From positions 43,920 through 107,919 of the forward strand of contig JBJMHZ010000047.1 in assembly GCA_045807125.1 (NCBI GenBank): a DNA stretch of 64,000 nucleotides, read 5' to 3'. This DNA comes from JBJMHZ01 sp045807125 (GTDB taxonomy: Bacteria; Actinomycetota; Actinomycetes; JAWWOL01). The notes beneath the pieces are model-generated. The model ran no database searches and was not told the DNA's origin. It worked only from the letters and a program-made list of their open reading frames with translations. The position numbers and the translations under genes are program-made. This document shows, piece by piece, positions 1-9,229 of the stretch (position 1 is the first letter of the stretch; each line of letters opens with the position of its first letter).

Positions 1-275
1 AGCCCCTGGCGCAGGATCGCGCCGGCACCGAGGAAGCCGACGCCGCTGGCCACCTGCGCGGCGATGCGCGCGGGATCGACGTTCGGCCCACGCGGGACGT
101 CGGCGAAGCCGTAGGCCCCCGCGAGCGTGAACAGCGCGGCACCGATCGCGACGAGAGCGTGCGTGCGCACCCCCGCGGGGTGCCCGCGGATCTCCCGCTC
201 CAGCCCGAGCAGCACGGCCGCGCCGGCTGCGACCGCGATGCGAAGGGTGAGCTCGAGCAGTGACAGGTCCCGCAT
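1..275 (-). CDS. MgtC/SapB family membrane protein, N-terminal part only
   Basis: This reading frame starts at ATG 275 and runs off the left edge of the window, so only 91 residues are visible. They carry the MgtC family pattern: a first hydrophobic helix (about residues 10-25), GLERE at 24-28, then PAGVRTHALVAIGAAL (33-48) as a second helix, and later ASGVGFLGAGAIL. MgtC proteins are inner-membrane proteins linked to Mg2+ starvation and, in some bacteria, to control of F-type ATPase; here the role is by family only. A GAGG lies just upstream of the ATG. The gene is divergent from the PAS-ANTAR regulator and separated from it by about 260 bases that hold no other gene I can support. Confidence 0.85.
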   Translation of the reverse strand, partial: MRDLSLLELTLRIAVAAGAAVLLGLEREIRGHPAGVRTHALVAIGAALFTLAGAYGFADVPRGPNVDPARIAAQVASGVGFLGAGAILRQG

Positions 276-536
276 GCCTCGCGGATACCCTCTGCTGACC
301 CCGGCATACGCGGCGTCGACCACGCGCGCCGGTTTTCCCGCGACGCCCCCTGCCCCGCGGTCGTCATCGTCCGAGCGGGATGCGACGAACCGGTTCACCG
401 GGCGCGCCCGGTCCACGATGGCGGAAACGCATCGCGGCACGCATGCACGCGCTCGCGGGCGGATAGTGCCCTGGACCCCCCTTTCCAACTGGCCCGGCGA
501 TATCGTGGTGGTGCGTCAACGGCGCGTTTCTCGTCC

Positions 537-1514
537 GTGCCGGGCGATGCCCGCAGCCCTCGCTCGCTGTATCGTCGCAGGATGCGGGGGCCGTTCGCGA
601 TCCGGAAGCTGCTGGACTCGCTCGCGCAAGCCGTCATCGCGACCGACCTGACCGGGCGCGTCGAGCATTGGAACGCTGAGGCGGAGCGCCTGTACGGATG
701 GACCGCGGCGGAGGCCGTCGGACGACCCGCAACCGCATTCCTCGTTCCGCACGTGCCCCGGCGGCTGGGCGAGGAGATCATGCGGACTATCCTGGCCGGC
801 CGTCAGTGGTCCGGGGGGCTGACCATGCAGCGAAAGGACGGTTCGACGTTCCCGGCGCTCGTGACCAGCGCCGGCATCTACCACGACGGCGAGCTCGTCG
901 GCATCGTCGGTGCATCGACCGATCTCGGGCATGCGCTGCAACCGCTGCTGGCCCGGTCGCCCGATGCCACCCTGATCCTGAACGCCGACGGCAGGATCGC
1001 GTACGTCAGCCCGGCCGCGGCCGGGTCGTTCGGGTGGACCGATGCGGCGCTCGGCGAGCCGCTCTGGGCGCTGATCCACCCCGATGACCGGTTGAGCCTC
1101 ATCGGCGTGCAGGGCCTCATCGCGGTCGCGTCGGCGGCGTACCCGGTGATCGAGTGCCGGGTCGCGCGCGCAAACGGTTCATGGTGCTGGGTGGACCTGC
1201 TGCTGATCAACTGCCTCCACGCGCCCGCCATCCGCGGCCTGGTCTGCAACCTGCGCGATATCACCGAGCGAATCGCCGACCGCGAGCAGCGGAACGTGCT
1301 GATCGAGCAGTTGCAGACGGCGCTGACGTCACGGGTGGAGATCGAGCAGGCGAAAGGGTTCATCGCCGCGCAGTCCGGGGGCGACGTCGGCGAGGCCTTC
1401 GCCGCCTTGCGCCGCTACGCCCGCGACAACAACCTCCGGCTGCACGATGTCGCCCACCGGATCGTCACCAGGGATCTCCAGCTGCCGCGCACTCGCGACG
1501 GCGGCGAGCAATAG
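537..1514 (+). CDS. PAS-PAS-ANTAR sensor/antitermination regulator
   Basis: The protein has up to 325 residues. Two PAS folds are visible, about residues 20-130 (beginning near LAQAVIATDLTGRVEHWN) and 135-245, followed by a C-terminal ANTAR domain at about 255-311. ANTAR domains bind paired hairpins in nascent RNA and relieve transcription termination, so a soluble signal-responsive RNA-binding regulator is likely. The ligand and target RNA are not evident. I kept the GTG at 537, but ATG 582 is an equally possible start and would remove 15 poorly conserved residues; neither has a well-spaced ribosome site. PAS plus ANTAR is a common actinobacterial combination. There is no kinase domain. Confidence 0.85.
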   Translation: MPGDARSPRSLYRRRMRGPFAIRKLLDSLAQAVIATDLTGRVEHWNAEAERLYGWTAAEAVGRPATAFLVPHVPRRLGEEIMRTILAGRQWSGGLTMQRKDGSTFPALVTSAGIYHDGELVGIVGASTDLGHALQPLLARSPDATLILNADGRIAYVSPAAAGSFGWTDAALGEPLWALIHPDDRLSLIGVQGLIAVASAAYPVIECRVARANGSWCWVDLLLINCLHAPAIRGLVCNLRDITERIADREQRNVLIEQLQTALTSRVEIEQAKGFIAAQSGGDVGEAFAALRRYARDNNLRLHDVAHRIVTRDLQLPRTRDGGEQ

Positions 1515-1564
1515 GCGCTCGGTCACCACGGAATCAGCGGCGCGCCGTGCCGGTTGCAGGCGCC

Positions 1565-2332
1565 ATGACGACTACCGCCCTGACCCCGCAGGTCGACGTA
1601 CGGCGCGCCGCCGAGCGGTTCGCGACCCGCATCGACTGGCTGGACAGCAAGCACTCGTTCAGCTTCGGCCGGCACTACGACCCGGCCAACACCCATCACG
1701 GCCTGCTGCTCGTCAACAACGACGACGTCGTCGCGCCCGGCACCGGCTTCGAGACGCACCCGCACCGCGACATGGAGATCGTCACCTGGGTGCTGCGCGG
1801 CTCCCTGGTGCATCAGGACTCCACCGGGCGAAGCGGCGTGATCTACCCCGGCCTGGCGCAGCGGATGAGCGCCGGCACCGGCATCCTGCACAGCGAGAAG
1901 AACGACGCCTGGCGGCTCGCCGGCGAGCAGCACGCCGATCCGGTGCACTTCGTGCAGATGTGGGTGGTCCCCGACGAGAGCGGCATCGCCCCCGGGTACG
2001 AGCAGCTCGAGATCGACGGCGAGCTGCTCGCGGGCGGCCTGGTCACGGTCGCCTCCGGCCTGGCCGAGCACGACGGCGCCGCGGCGATCCGCATCAGCAA
2101 CCGATACGCAGCCCTGCACGCCGCCCGGCTGGAGCCGGGCCAGGGCGTCCAGCTGCCGGAGGCGCCGTTCCTGCACCTGTTCGTGCCGCGCGGCGCCGTC
2201 ACGCTGGAGGGCGCCGGCCGGCTCGACAGCGGCGACGCCGTCCGCTTCACCGCGACCGGCGGCCAGCGGGTCACCGCCGTGGAGCCCGCCGAGATCCTCG
2301 TGTGGGAGATGCACGCCGGGCTCGCCGCCTGA
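1565..2332 (+). CDS. Pirin family protein (YhhW-type)
   Basis: A 255-residue bicupin. The N-terminal cupin carries the metal-ligand pattern of pirins: H65-x-H67 in THPHRDMEIVTW and H109-x-E111 in GILHSEKN. The order and spacing match the E. coli YhhW type, which has quercetin 2,3-dioxygenase activity in vitro. The physiological substrate in bacteria is usually unknown, and nothing nearby identifies it. The start at ATG 1565 gives the usual family length and lies about 50 bases after the ANTAR gene, so co-transcription is possible. The C-terminal cupin lacks obvious metal ligands, as is normal for the family. Confidence 0.9.
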   Translation: MTTTALTPQVDVRRAAERFATRIDWLDSKHSFSFGRHYDPANTHHGLLLVNNDDVVAPGTGFETHPHRDMEIVTWVLRGSLVHQDSTGRSGVIYPGLAQRMSAGTGILHSEKNDAWRLAGEQHADPVHFVQMWVVPDESGIAPGYEQLEIDGELLAGGLVTVASGLAEHDGAAAIRISNRYAALHAARLEPGQGVQLPEAPFLHLFVPRGAVTLEGAGRLDSGDAVRFTATGGQRVTAVEPAEILVWEMHAGLAA

Positions 2333-2452
2333 CCGAGGCCCGACCGCACGCAACTCTGCCGATCCGAGCACTCCCGCGAGGCCCTGGCACGCCCTACGTT
2401 GGGCGCGTCAGGTCCGTACCTCCGCGCACCTCTCTGCATCGCGGGAGCACGC

Positions 2453-4168
2453 ATGCGACGCACCCTGATCCTCGCCGCGACGGGCGCGCTCGCCCTCGCC
2501 GGCTCGCTCGGCACGGCCACCGTCACCGCCGGCGCGGCGCAGGGCGCCACGATGCGCGGCGGCCCGCTCGGCCCGTACCGGCACCTCGTCGTCATCTACG
2601 AGGAGAACCACAGCTTCGACAACCTGTACGGCCTGTGGGGGAAGGCCGGTCACCAGACCGTCGACGGCTTGCCCCAGGCTGACGCCGGCGTCACCCAGGT
2701 GCAGCAGGACGGCTCGCCGATCGGCTGCCTGTACCAGAACGACCCCAACCTCGTCACCTACCGGACCACGGTCACCTGGCTCGACGGCACGCAGCACCCC
2801 GGCCTGCGCTCGGTCCGGTGCTCCGGCACGACCCCGCGGGGCGAGGACTTCACCAGCCGCTTCGCGACCAGCGCACCGTTCAAGATCACTCACTTCATCG
2901 GCCCGACCTGGCAGACCTGTCCCCCGCCGACCGTCTTCGCGGCCAGCGGCGTGGAGCAGGGCGACCCGCAGGGCCGGCCCGGCGGTTGCACGCGAGACCT
3001 GGTGCACCGCTTCTACCAGGAGCAGTACCAGCTCGACGGCGGCAAGCAGGACCGCTACTCCACCGGCAGCGACGCGGCCGGGCTGACCCAGGGCTACTAC
3101 AACGCCCAGCACCTGCCGGTCTACCGCTACCTGCACGGCCGGGGGGCGCCGCACTACGTGATCGTCGACCACTTCTTCCAGGCGGCGTTCGGCGGCTCGT
3201 ACCTCAACCACCAGTACCTCGTGGCGGCCCGTGCGCCGCAGTGGGACACCAGCCAGCAGCCGGTGCCCGCCGGCAAGAGCAGCGTGCTGGACGCGGCCGG
3301 CTTCCCCAACGCGACCTATCCGCTGTACGCGCCCGACCCGAGCGTCGCGTACGTCGACGGGCCCCTCACCCAGGCCTGCGGCCAGCCGACCACCGTCGCC
3401 GGCCTCGCCTGCGGCAACTACTCGGTGAACACGATGCAGCCGTCGTGGCAGCCGAGCGGTGGTGGGTCCAACGTCCTGCCCGGCATCAACGATGTCGACC
3501 CGTCGAAGCCGTTCTACGAGGCGAACATCGGCGACCGGCTGTCGGCGAAGGGCGTCTCCTGGGCGTGGTACGCGGGCGGCTGGAACGCCGCCGCCGCCGG
3601 GCACCCCGACCCGCTGTTCCAGTACCACCACCAGCCGTTGAACTACTTCCAGAACTACGCCCCGGGCATGCCGGGCCGCGCCCACCTGAAGGACGAGACC
3701 GACTTCGTCGCCGCGGCCAAGGGCGGCACGCTGCCGGCGGTGTCCTTCGTCAAGCCGATCGGCGAGGAGAACGAGCACCCCGGCTACACCAGCCCGCACA
3801 ACGGCGAGAGCCACCTCGTCGGCCTGCTGAGGACGATCTTCGGCGGCCCGCAGGCGAAGGACACGCTCGTCGTGGTCACCTACGACGAGTTCGGCGGCCA
3901 GTGGGACCACGTCGCCCCGCCAGGGCAGGGTCCCGACGCCGCCGCCGGCCCGCACGACCGGTTCGGGCCGGGGACGCGCATCCCGGCGCTCGTCATCGGC
4001 GGCCGGTTCTCGCGCTCCGGCGTCGACCACCAGTCGCACGACACGACCTCGATCCTGGCCACGATCGAGCGCGCGTACGGCCTGGCCCCGCTCACCGCGC
4101 GGGACGCCCGGGTCAGCGACCTCGGCCACGCGGTGCGCATCGGCGACGGCCGCAACCACCGGAGCTGA
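2453..4168 (+). CDS. Secreted phosphoesterase (phospholipase C / acid phosphatase family, PF04185)
   Basis: A 571-residue protein with a clear Sec-type signal peptide (residues 1 to about 31; MRRT followed by a long Ala/Leu core). The phosphoesterase superfamily signature ENHSFDNLYG begins near residue 51. Later motifs are HPGYTSPHNGE and a metal-site-like TYDEFGGQWDH near residue 480. The family includes phospholipase C and AcpA-like acid phosphatases that cleave phosphate esters outside the cell; the exact substrate cannot be read from sequence. ATG 2453 is preferred over the upstream GTG 2399 because it directly begins the signal peptide and has GGGAG seven bases upstream. A role in extracellular phosphate acquisition is an inference. 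Confidence 0.88.
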   Translation: MRRTLILAATGALALAGSLGTATVTAGAAQGATMRGGPLGPYRHLVVIYEENHSFDNLYGLWGKAGHQTVDGLPQADAGVTQVQQDGSPIGCLYQNDPNLVTYRTTVTWLDGTQHPGLRSVRCSGTTPRGEDFTSRFATSAPFKITHFIGPTWQTCPPPTVFAASGVEQGDPQGRPGGCTRDLVHRFYQEQYQLDGGKQDRYSTGSDAAGLTQGYYNAQHLPVYRYLHGRGAPHYVIVDHFFQAAFGGSYLNHQYLVAARAPQWDTSQQPVPAGKSSVLDAAGFPNATYPLYAPDPSVAYVDGPLTQACGQPTTVAGLACGNYSVNTMQPSWQPSGGGSNVLPGINDVDPSKPFYEANIGDRLSAKGVSWAWYAGGWNAAAAGHPDPLFQYHHQPLNYFQNYAPGMPGRAHLKDETDFVAAAKGGTLPAVSFVKPIGEENEHPGYTSPHNGESHLVGLLRTIFGGPQAKDTLVVVTYDEFGGQWDHVAPPGQGPDAAAGPHDRFGPGTRIPALVIGGRFSRSGVDHQSHDTTSILATIERAYGLAPLTARDARVSDLGHAVRIGDGRNHRS

Positions 4169-4184
4169 TGCCGAGGCGCGAACG

Positions 4185-4940
4185 TCAGCCGCGGGTGACG
4201 CGGATCTTCGACTGGCGGTGCGGGAGGCGCTCCCAGTCCTCCATGAACCGCGCGGCGAGCCCGTGCCGCGCGGCGGCGGCGACGAGCGTCTCGGTGCGGT
4301 AGTAGAAGTCCTCCCGCAGCCGGTCGTGCTCCTTGCCCTCCGTGCGGTCGAAGGTGAAGTCGAAGAACCCGCCGGGCCGCATCACCCGGCCGATGTGGGC
4401 GAAGCACTCCTCGATCACGGGCAGCGGGGAGTGCGAGAAGACGCTGTGCGCGTGCACGACGTCGAAGCGCTCGTCCGGCAGGAACGCGAAGCGCATGTCC
4501 GTCACGAGGGTCAGGTACGGCAGCTTGCCGGCGAGACCGTGGCGGACGAGCGTCTCCTGCGCGGCGAGCAGCACCTCGGGCGAGATGTCGAGCCCGTAGT
4601 AGTTGCCGGCGTCGAGGTAGTCGATGAAGCGCCAGCCGGCCCGCAGGTTGCCGCAGCCGATCTCGAGCATCCGGTGCTGCGGCGCCAGCCCGTGCCCGCG
4701 AAGGTAGTCGAACTGCAGCTGCCCGATCTCGTGCCAGCGCCGGCGATCGCTGTTGCCCACCGCCATCGCCTCGCCGCGCTCGACCGTGTCGCGCATGACC
4801 GCGCGGTAGTAGGCGATGTGGTCGCGGTGGCGCAGCCGCAGCAGGAGATCGCGGCGCAGCCGGCGGAGGTAGCGCCTGGCGCGCTGCGGGTCCTGCGCGG
4901 CGTGCCGCAGGCCACCGAGCAAGCCGCGCGGTCGTGGCAT
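4185..4940 (-). CDS. Class I SAM-dependent methyltransferase
   Basis: A 251-residue protein. Motif I for S-adenosylmethionine is MLEIGCGNLRAG at 91-102; the acidic loop after strand 2 is YYGLDIS, and FDVVHAHSVFSHSP follows as the motif IV region. The N-terminal 60 residues are strongly basic and helical. The family covers many small-molecule and sugar methyltransferases, and this type is common next to polysaccharide or glycolipid genes. The next gene on the same strand is a sulfotransferase and then a polysaccharide deacetylase, so a role in surface-glycan modification is plausible but unproven. It is convergent with the phosphoesterase gene. Confidence 0.8.
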   Translation of the reverse strand: MPRPRGLLGGLRHAAQDPQRARRYLRRLRRDLLLRLRHRDHIAYYRAVMRDTVERGEAMAVGNSDRRRWHEIGQLQFDYLRGHGLAPQHRMLEIGCGNLRAGWRFIDYLDAGNYYGLDISPEVLLAAQETLVRHGLAGKLPYLTLVTDMRFAFLPDERFDVVHAHSVFSHSPLPVIEECFAHIGRVMRPGGFFDFTFDRTEGKEHDRLREDFYYRTETLVAAAARHGLAARFMEDWERLPHRQSKIRVTRG

Positions 4941-5016
4941 CTGGGCTCCTTCGCTCAGCAGGGATGGCGCAGGCGGCGCATGCCCTCCGGCTCGATGATG
5001 CCGGACCGCCGGGCCC

Positions 5017-6345
5017 TCACACCCACTCGCCCGGGTCGAGGCCGTAGCCGAGGGCGGGGACGAGCGCCCACACGTCGGGGTCGCCGAGCGCCGCCGCGAG
5101 CCGGTCGGCCGACGCCTCCCAGCGCCGGGGCCGGGGAGCGGCGGTGGCCATCACGGGCCGCACGCCGCGCTCGGCGGCCCCGACCAGGGGCGCCGGGTCG
5201 ACGTCGAGCCACTCCGCGAGCCGACGCATCGTCGCCGCGCACCGGTCGCCGCCGGCCAGCACGTCCTCGTGCCGGATGCGCAGGTGGTCGCAGCTGGTGC
5301 GGCGGACGAACGCGAGCGCCGCGGCGTGCGCCGAGCGCCACTGCAGGGCCGCGACCTCGGCGAGGCCGGCGCCGGCCACCGACTCCCACTCGGGCGGCAG
5401 GTCGAAGCTCCACCACCGGTCGCCCCACGGGTGCACGTCGCTCCAGCCGCCGATGCGCAGCGGCCGGTCGACGGTGCCGGCGAAGAACCCTGGGTCGTGC
5501 CAGCCGTCCAGCAGCCCGTTGACCGCGGCCGCCGGGTTGCGGGTGAGGTGCAGCACCCGCAGCCGGGCGTGCGGCAGCAGCGCGGCGAGGTGGTCGAGGC
5601 GGTAGCAGTTGCGCGGCGTGACCAGCACCAGCCGGCCGCCGGTCGCCAGCTCCTCCCCCGCGGCGAGCCACGGCCGGAACAGCCGGTACGGCGCCATCTC
5701 GATCACCGGCAGGCTGGGCGGCCCCGCCGGCCGCGGCAGCCCGGGGAAGCACCGGGCGACCAGCTCGGCCGGCAGGTCGTACCGCCAGGGGTCGACCTGC
5801 GGATGCTCGGCGCGCACGGCCGCGAGCAGCGCCACGGTGAAGGCGGCCCCGTCGTCGGCCCACGCCTCGCGCCGGTCGCCGCCGGTCCCGGCCAGCGCGT
5901 CGTCGACCCAGCCGGCCAGCCGGGTCGCGTCGACGTCGACGTCCGGCCACTGCGCTAGCAGCCGCCACCGGCACGCCGTCACGAGCTCGTCCCTGCCGGA
6001 CGGCGGCACCCCCTCGGCCGGCGCGCCGGCCTCGCGGGCGATCTCGTCGAGCAGCACCCGCGCCCGGTCGTGCCGCGCGCCGCGGGCGATCGCCACGTGG
6101 GCGTTGAGCTCGCCGGGCAGCGTGACGAGGCCGGGCACCCGGCGGAGCAGCTCGGCGAGCAGCGTCGAGCCGCCGCGCGAGCTCGACACCACGACGACCA
6201 CCTCGCCGATGCGGTGCAGCGGGGCAGCCGGCCGCTCCCGACGCAGCTCGGCGAACCGCTCGGGCACCTCGGGCGGCGGTGCCGGGAACGGCAATCCCTC
6301 GTCGTAGTCCGAGAGCCGCTCCGGCGGCGCCACGGCCTCCCGCAC
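5017..6345 (-). CDS. Sulfotransferase family protein
   Basis: A 442-residue protein with the PAPS 5'-phosphosulfate loop SSSRGGSTLL at 54-63 and a 3'-phosphate motif LHLTRNPAAAVNGLLDGW further on. The family transfers sulfate from PAPS to hydroxyl groups of glycans or small molecules. The length is well above a bare sulfotransferase domain; the middle region (about 90-240) looks like an insertion. The start is GTG 6345, chosen because GAGG lies five bases upstream and the frame upstream collides with the deacetylase gene, whose stop is only 11 bases away. The pair is therefore probably translated from one mRNA. The substrate is unknown; the deacetylase context suggests an exported polysaccharide or oligosaccharide. 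Confidence 0.78.
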   Translation of the reverse strand: MREAVAPPERLSDYDEGLPFPAPPPEVPERFAELRRERPAAPLHRIGEVVVVVSSSRGGSTLLAELLRRVPGLVTLPGELNAHVAIARGARHDRARVLLDEIAREAGAPAEGVPPSGRDELVTACRWRLLAQWPDVDVDATRLAGWVDDALAGTGGDRREAWADDGAAFTVALLAAVRAEHPQVDPWRYDLPAELVARCFPGLPRPAGPPSLPVIEMAPYRLFRPWLAAGEELATGGRLVLVTPRNCYRLDHLAALLPHARLRVLHLTRNPAAAVNGLLDGWHDPGFFAGTVDRPLRIGGWSDVHPWGDRWWSFDLPPEWESVAGAGLAEVAALQWRSAHAAALAFVRRTSCDHLRIRHEDVLAGGDRCAATMRRLAEWLDVDPAPLVGAAERGVRPVMATAAPRPRRWEASADRLAAALGDPDVWALVPALGYGLDPGEWV

Positions 6346-6356
6346 GCCAGCCTCGG

Positions 6357-7460
6357 TCAGTACGTGACGAGCTTCGAGCGGTAGCGCCGGTCGACCCCCG
6401 ACCGCCACGACCGCGGCACCGTCACGTGGCCGGGGTTGCCGGCCGAGACGTACCGCAGGTCCTTGTGGTGGTCGAGGTAGTCGAGCCAGTACTTCGCCGT
6501 GAACGGCACCCTGCCGTGCTGCCACGACGTGCTGCGGATGCGCGGGATCGCCAGCGGGTCGAACTTGTCGCTGAACGGCGAGTGCGACGGGTTGGCCCCG
6601 ACGAGCAGCACGCCCTCGTTGACGTACTTCTCGCCCTGCCACTGACCGGTGTGGGCGAGCGACTTCCTGCGCGGCGACACCCCGAACGGCAGGGCCATCG
6701 TGAGCACGCTCGCGCCCGGCACGGCGGTCTCGACCAGCCGCTGGAGCTTGACGAAGTCCTCCTGCACGCCGGTGGCGCCGAGCTGCGCCAGGTTGTCGTG
6801 GTTGAACGTGTGGTTGGCGATCTCGAAGCCGAGCTCGTGCAGCTTGGCCAGCCCGACCCGCTGGTGGTCGGGGTCGTCGAGGGCGAACGGGTTCTTGTTG
6901 ATGTTGAACGAGCCGGCCGGCGGGCAGTCGGGGAACTCCTTGCACGTATCGAGCAGGATGCCCACGCCCGACTCCGGGTCGACCTCGCCGGTGGCGCTCA
7001 CCCGGTACTGGTCGCTGTAGCCGTCGTCGAAGCTCAGCACGACCGGCGTATAGCCGGCCGCCACGTCGAGCTCGCCGCGGGCCAGGTCGATCGTCCGGAC
7101 GGGGCGGTAGCCGCGCGAGAACAGGCGCTGCAGCCCGGCCCGGAAGTCCTTCGGCGTGGTGTCGAACTCGCCCAGCACGTCGGCCGTGATCCGGTGGTAC
7201 ATCATCACCGGCACGTAGCCGAGCTCGTTGGCCTTGATCTCGGCCGGGTCGGGCGGCGGGGCCTGCGACGCGCTGGACGGGCCGGCCGACGGCGTGCCGC
7301 TGCCCGGCGCCGGCGTGGTCGGCCGGCCGGTCGCCACCGGCTTCCCAGAGCCGCCGGAGGCCGAGCTGCCGCACGCCGCGACCACCACCCCGGCCGCGGC
7401 GGCGAGCCCGCCGCGCAGCACGGCGCGCCGCGACAGGCCGGGCTCAGGATCGATCGACAC
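6357..7460 (-). CDS. Polysaccharide deacetylase (NodB domain) lipoprotein
   Basis: A 367-residue protein starting at GTG 7460, which has GGAGG eight bases upstream. The N-terminus shows a twin-arginine-like SRRAVL followed by a hydrophobic stretch and a lipobox VAAC with Cys30, so it is predicted to be an exported lipoprotein. A low-complexity Pro/Ser/Gly linker (about 31-70) leads to the NodB fold. Catalytic motif 1 is FDDGY at 144-148, and motif 2 is HTFNH with H217 and H221. The family removes N- or O-acetyl groups from polysaccharides, acting outside the membrane. It is followed closely by the sulfotransferase gene on the same strand. Confidence 0.87.
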   Translation of the reverse strand: MSIDPEPGLSRRAVLRGGLAAAAGVVVAACGSSASGGSGKPVATGRPTTPAPGSGTPSAGPSSASQAPPPDPAEIKANELGYVPVMMYHRITADVLGEFDTTPKDFRAGLQRLFSRGYRPVRTIDLARGELDVAAGYTPVVLSFDDGYSDQYRVSATGEVDPESGVGILLDTCKEFPDCPPAGSFNINKNPFALDDPDHQRVGLAKLHELGFEIANHTFNHDNLAQLGATGVQEDFVKLQRLVETAVPGASVLTMALPFGVSPRRKSLAHTGQWQGEKYVNEGVLLVGANPSHSPFSDKFDPLAIPRIRSTSWQHGRVPFTAKYWLDYLDHHKDLRYVSAGNPGHVTVPRSWRSGVDRRYRSKLVTY

Positions 7461-7528
7461 GCGGGGACCTCCGGAGGGGGACGGACGGGTCGGCTCCCAC
7501 CCTAACGAGCCCACCGTAGGCTGAGGGC

Positions 7529-8563
7529 ATGGTGGAAGCGCCCGTGCGGGAGACTGGGCCGGTCCCCGGGCGTGTCCGGCTCACCCAGTACGCCCACGGT
7601 GGCGGCTGCGCCTGCAAGATCCCGCCGGGCGAGCTCGAGCAGATCGTCGCCGGCCTGGTCGGGGCCGAGCCGGTGGACAGCCCGTACGCACTGGTCGTCG
7701 GCCTGGACGGCGGCGACGACGCCGCGGTCGTCCGGTTCGAGGGCGACACGGCGATCATCGTGACGACGGACTTCTTCACCCCCGTCGTCGACGACCCGTA
7801 CGACTGGGGGCGCATCGCCGCGGCCAACGCGCTCTCCGACGTCTACGCGATGGGCGGCCGGCCGGTCGTCGCGGTCAACCTGCTGTCGTGGCCGCGCGAG
7901 CTGCTGCCGTTCGAGCTCGCCGCCGAGGTGCTGCGCGGCGGCCACGACGTCGCGCGGGCCGCCGGCTGCCACCTCGCCGGCGGGCACAGCGTCGACGACC
8001 CGGAGCCGAAGTACGGCCTGGCCGTCACCGGCGTGGCCGACGTCCGGCGGCTGCTCCGCAACGACGCGGGCGTGGCCGGCCTGCCGCTCTCGCTCACCAA
8101 GCCGCTCGGCATCGGCGTGCTGAACAGCCGGCACAAGCAGACCGGCGAGGCCTTCCCGCAGGCCGTCGAGGCGATGACCACGCTCAACCGGGCGGCGTCG
8201 GAGGCAGCCCTCGCCGCGGGTGCCACCTGCGCCACCGACGTCACCGGCTTCGGCCTGCTCGGCCACCTCTACAAGCTGGCCAGGGCGAGCGGGGTCGGAG
8301 CGCGCATCGACCCGGCGGCGGTTCCCTACCTCGACGGCGCCAGGGAGGCGGCCGAGGCCGGGTACGTGAGCGGCGGCACCAGGCGCAACCTGGCGTGGGT
8401 CGAGCCGCACGTGGCGTGGGGCCCCGCCGTCGGCGAGATCGAGCGCCTGCTGCTGGCCGACGCGCAGACCTCCGGCGGCCTGCTGGTGGCCGGCGAGGTG
8501 CCGGGCGCCCCGGTGATCGGCGAGCTGGTGCCGGCCGGCGAGCGCACCCTGCTGGTCGGCTGA
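7529..8563 (+). CDS. selD: Selenide, water dikinase (selenophosphate synthetase)
   Basis: A 344-residue enzyme that makes selenophosphate from selenide and ATP, the Se donor for selenocysteine. The catalytic segment is GGGCACK near residue 25: the redox residue is an ordinary Cys (TGC), not selenocysteine. Downstream are the glycine-rich AIRS-type motifs, for example VVGLDGGDDAAV and LAGGHSVDD. It starts at ATG 7529 with GAGGG immediately upstream and is divergent from the deacetylase gene (68 bases). The selenocysteine-containing formate dehydrogenase operon lies about 1 kb away, giving a clear local use for selenophosphate. selA, selB and the selenocysteine tRNA are not in this window. Confidence 0.95.
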   Translation: MVEAPVRETGPVPGRVRLTQYAHGGGCACKIPPGELEQIVAGLVGAEPVDSPYALVVGLDGGDDAAVVRFEGDTAIIVTTDFFTPVVDDPYDWGRIAAANALSDVYAMGGRPVVAVNLLSWPRELLPFELAAEVLRGGHDVARAAGCHLAGGHSVDDPEPKYGLAVTGVADVRRLLRNDAGVAGLPLSLTKPLGIGVLNSRHKQTGEAFPQAVEAMTTLNRAASEAALAAGATCATDVTGFGLLGHLYKLARASGVGARIDPAAVPYLDGAREAAEAGYVSGGTRRNLAWVEPHVAWGPAVGEIERLLLADAQTSGGLLVAGEVPGAPVIGELVPAGERTLLVG

Positions 8564-8590
8564 GCCGGAGCGCGCGCGAGACTCGACGGC

Positions 8591-9091
<501 letters not shown>

Positions 9092-9229
9092 CGCCTCAGG
9101 CCAGCTCGTGGACGAACGCGTCGAGCTCGTCGTCCAGCGCCGCTCGGTGCGCGCCGCCCTGGCTGTCGGTCACGACACTGAGACCCCGCTCGCGTCCCGA
9201 TGGTTGCCTCAGTGGAAGGGGCGCGGCCG

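Noticed and set aside
2408..4159. Long open frame antisense to the secreted phosphoesterase
   Set aside because: It is antisense to a gene with signal peptide and motifs; its translation is low-complexity Arg/Val/Ala typical of shadow frames in high-GC DNA.
9096..9173. Tiny minus-strand frame ending LDDELDAFVHELA after the peroxidase gene
   Set aside because: About 25 codons, no ribosome site and no recognisable family; it could be a gene relic but cannot be supported.
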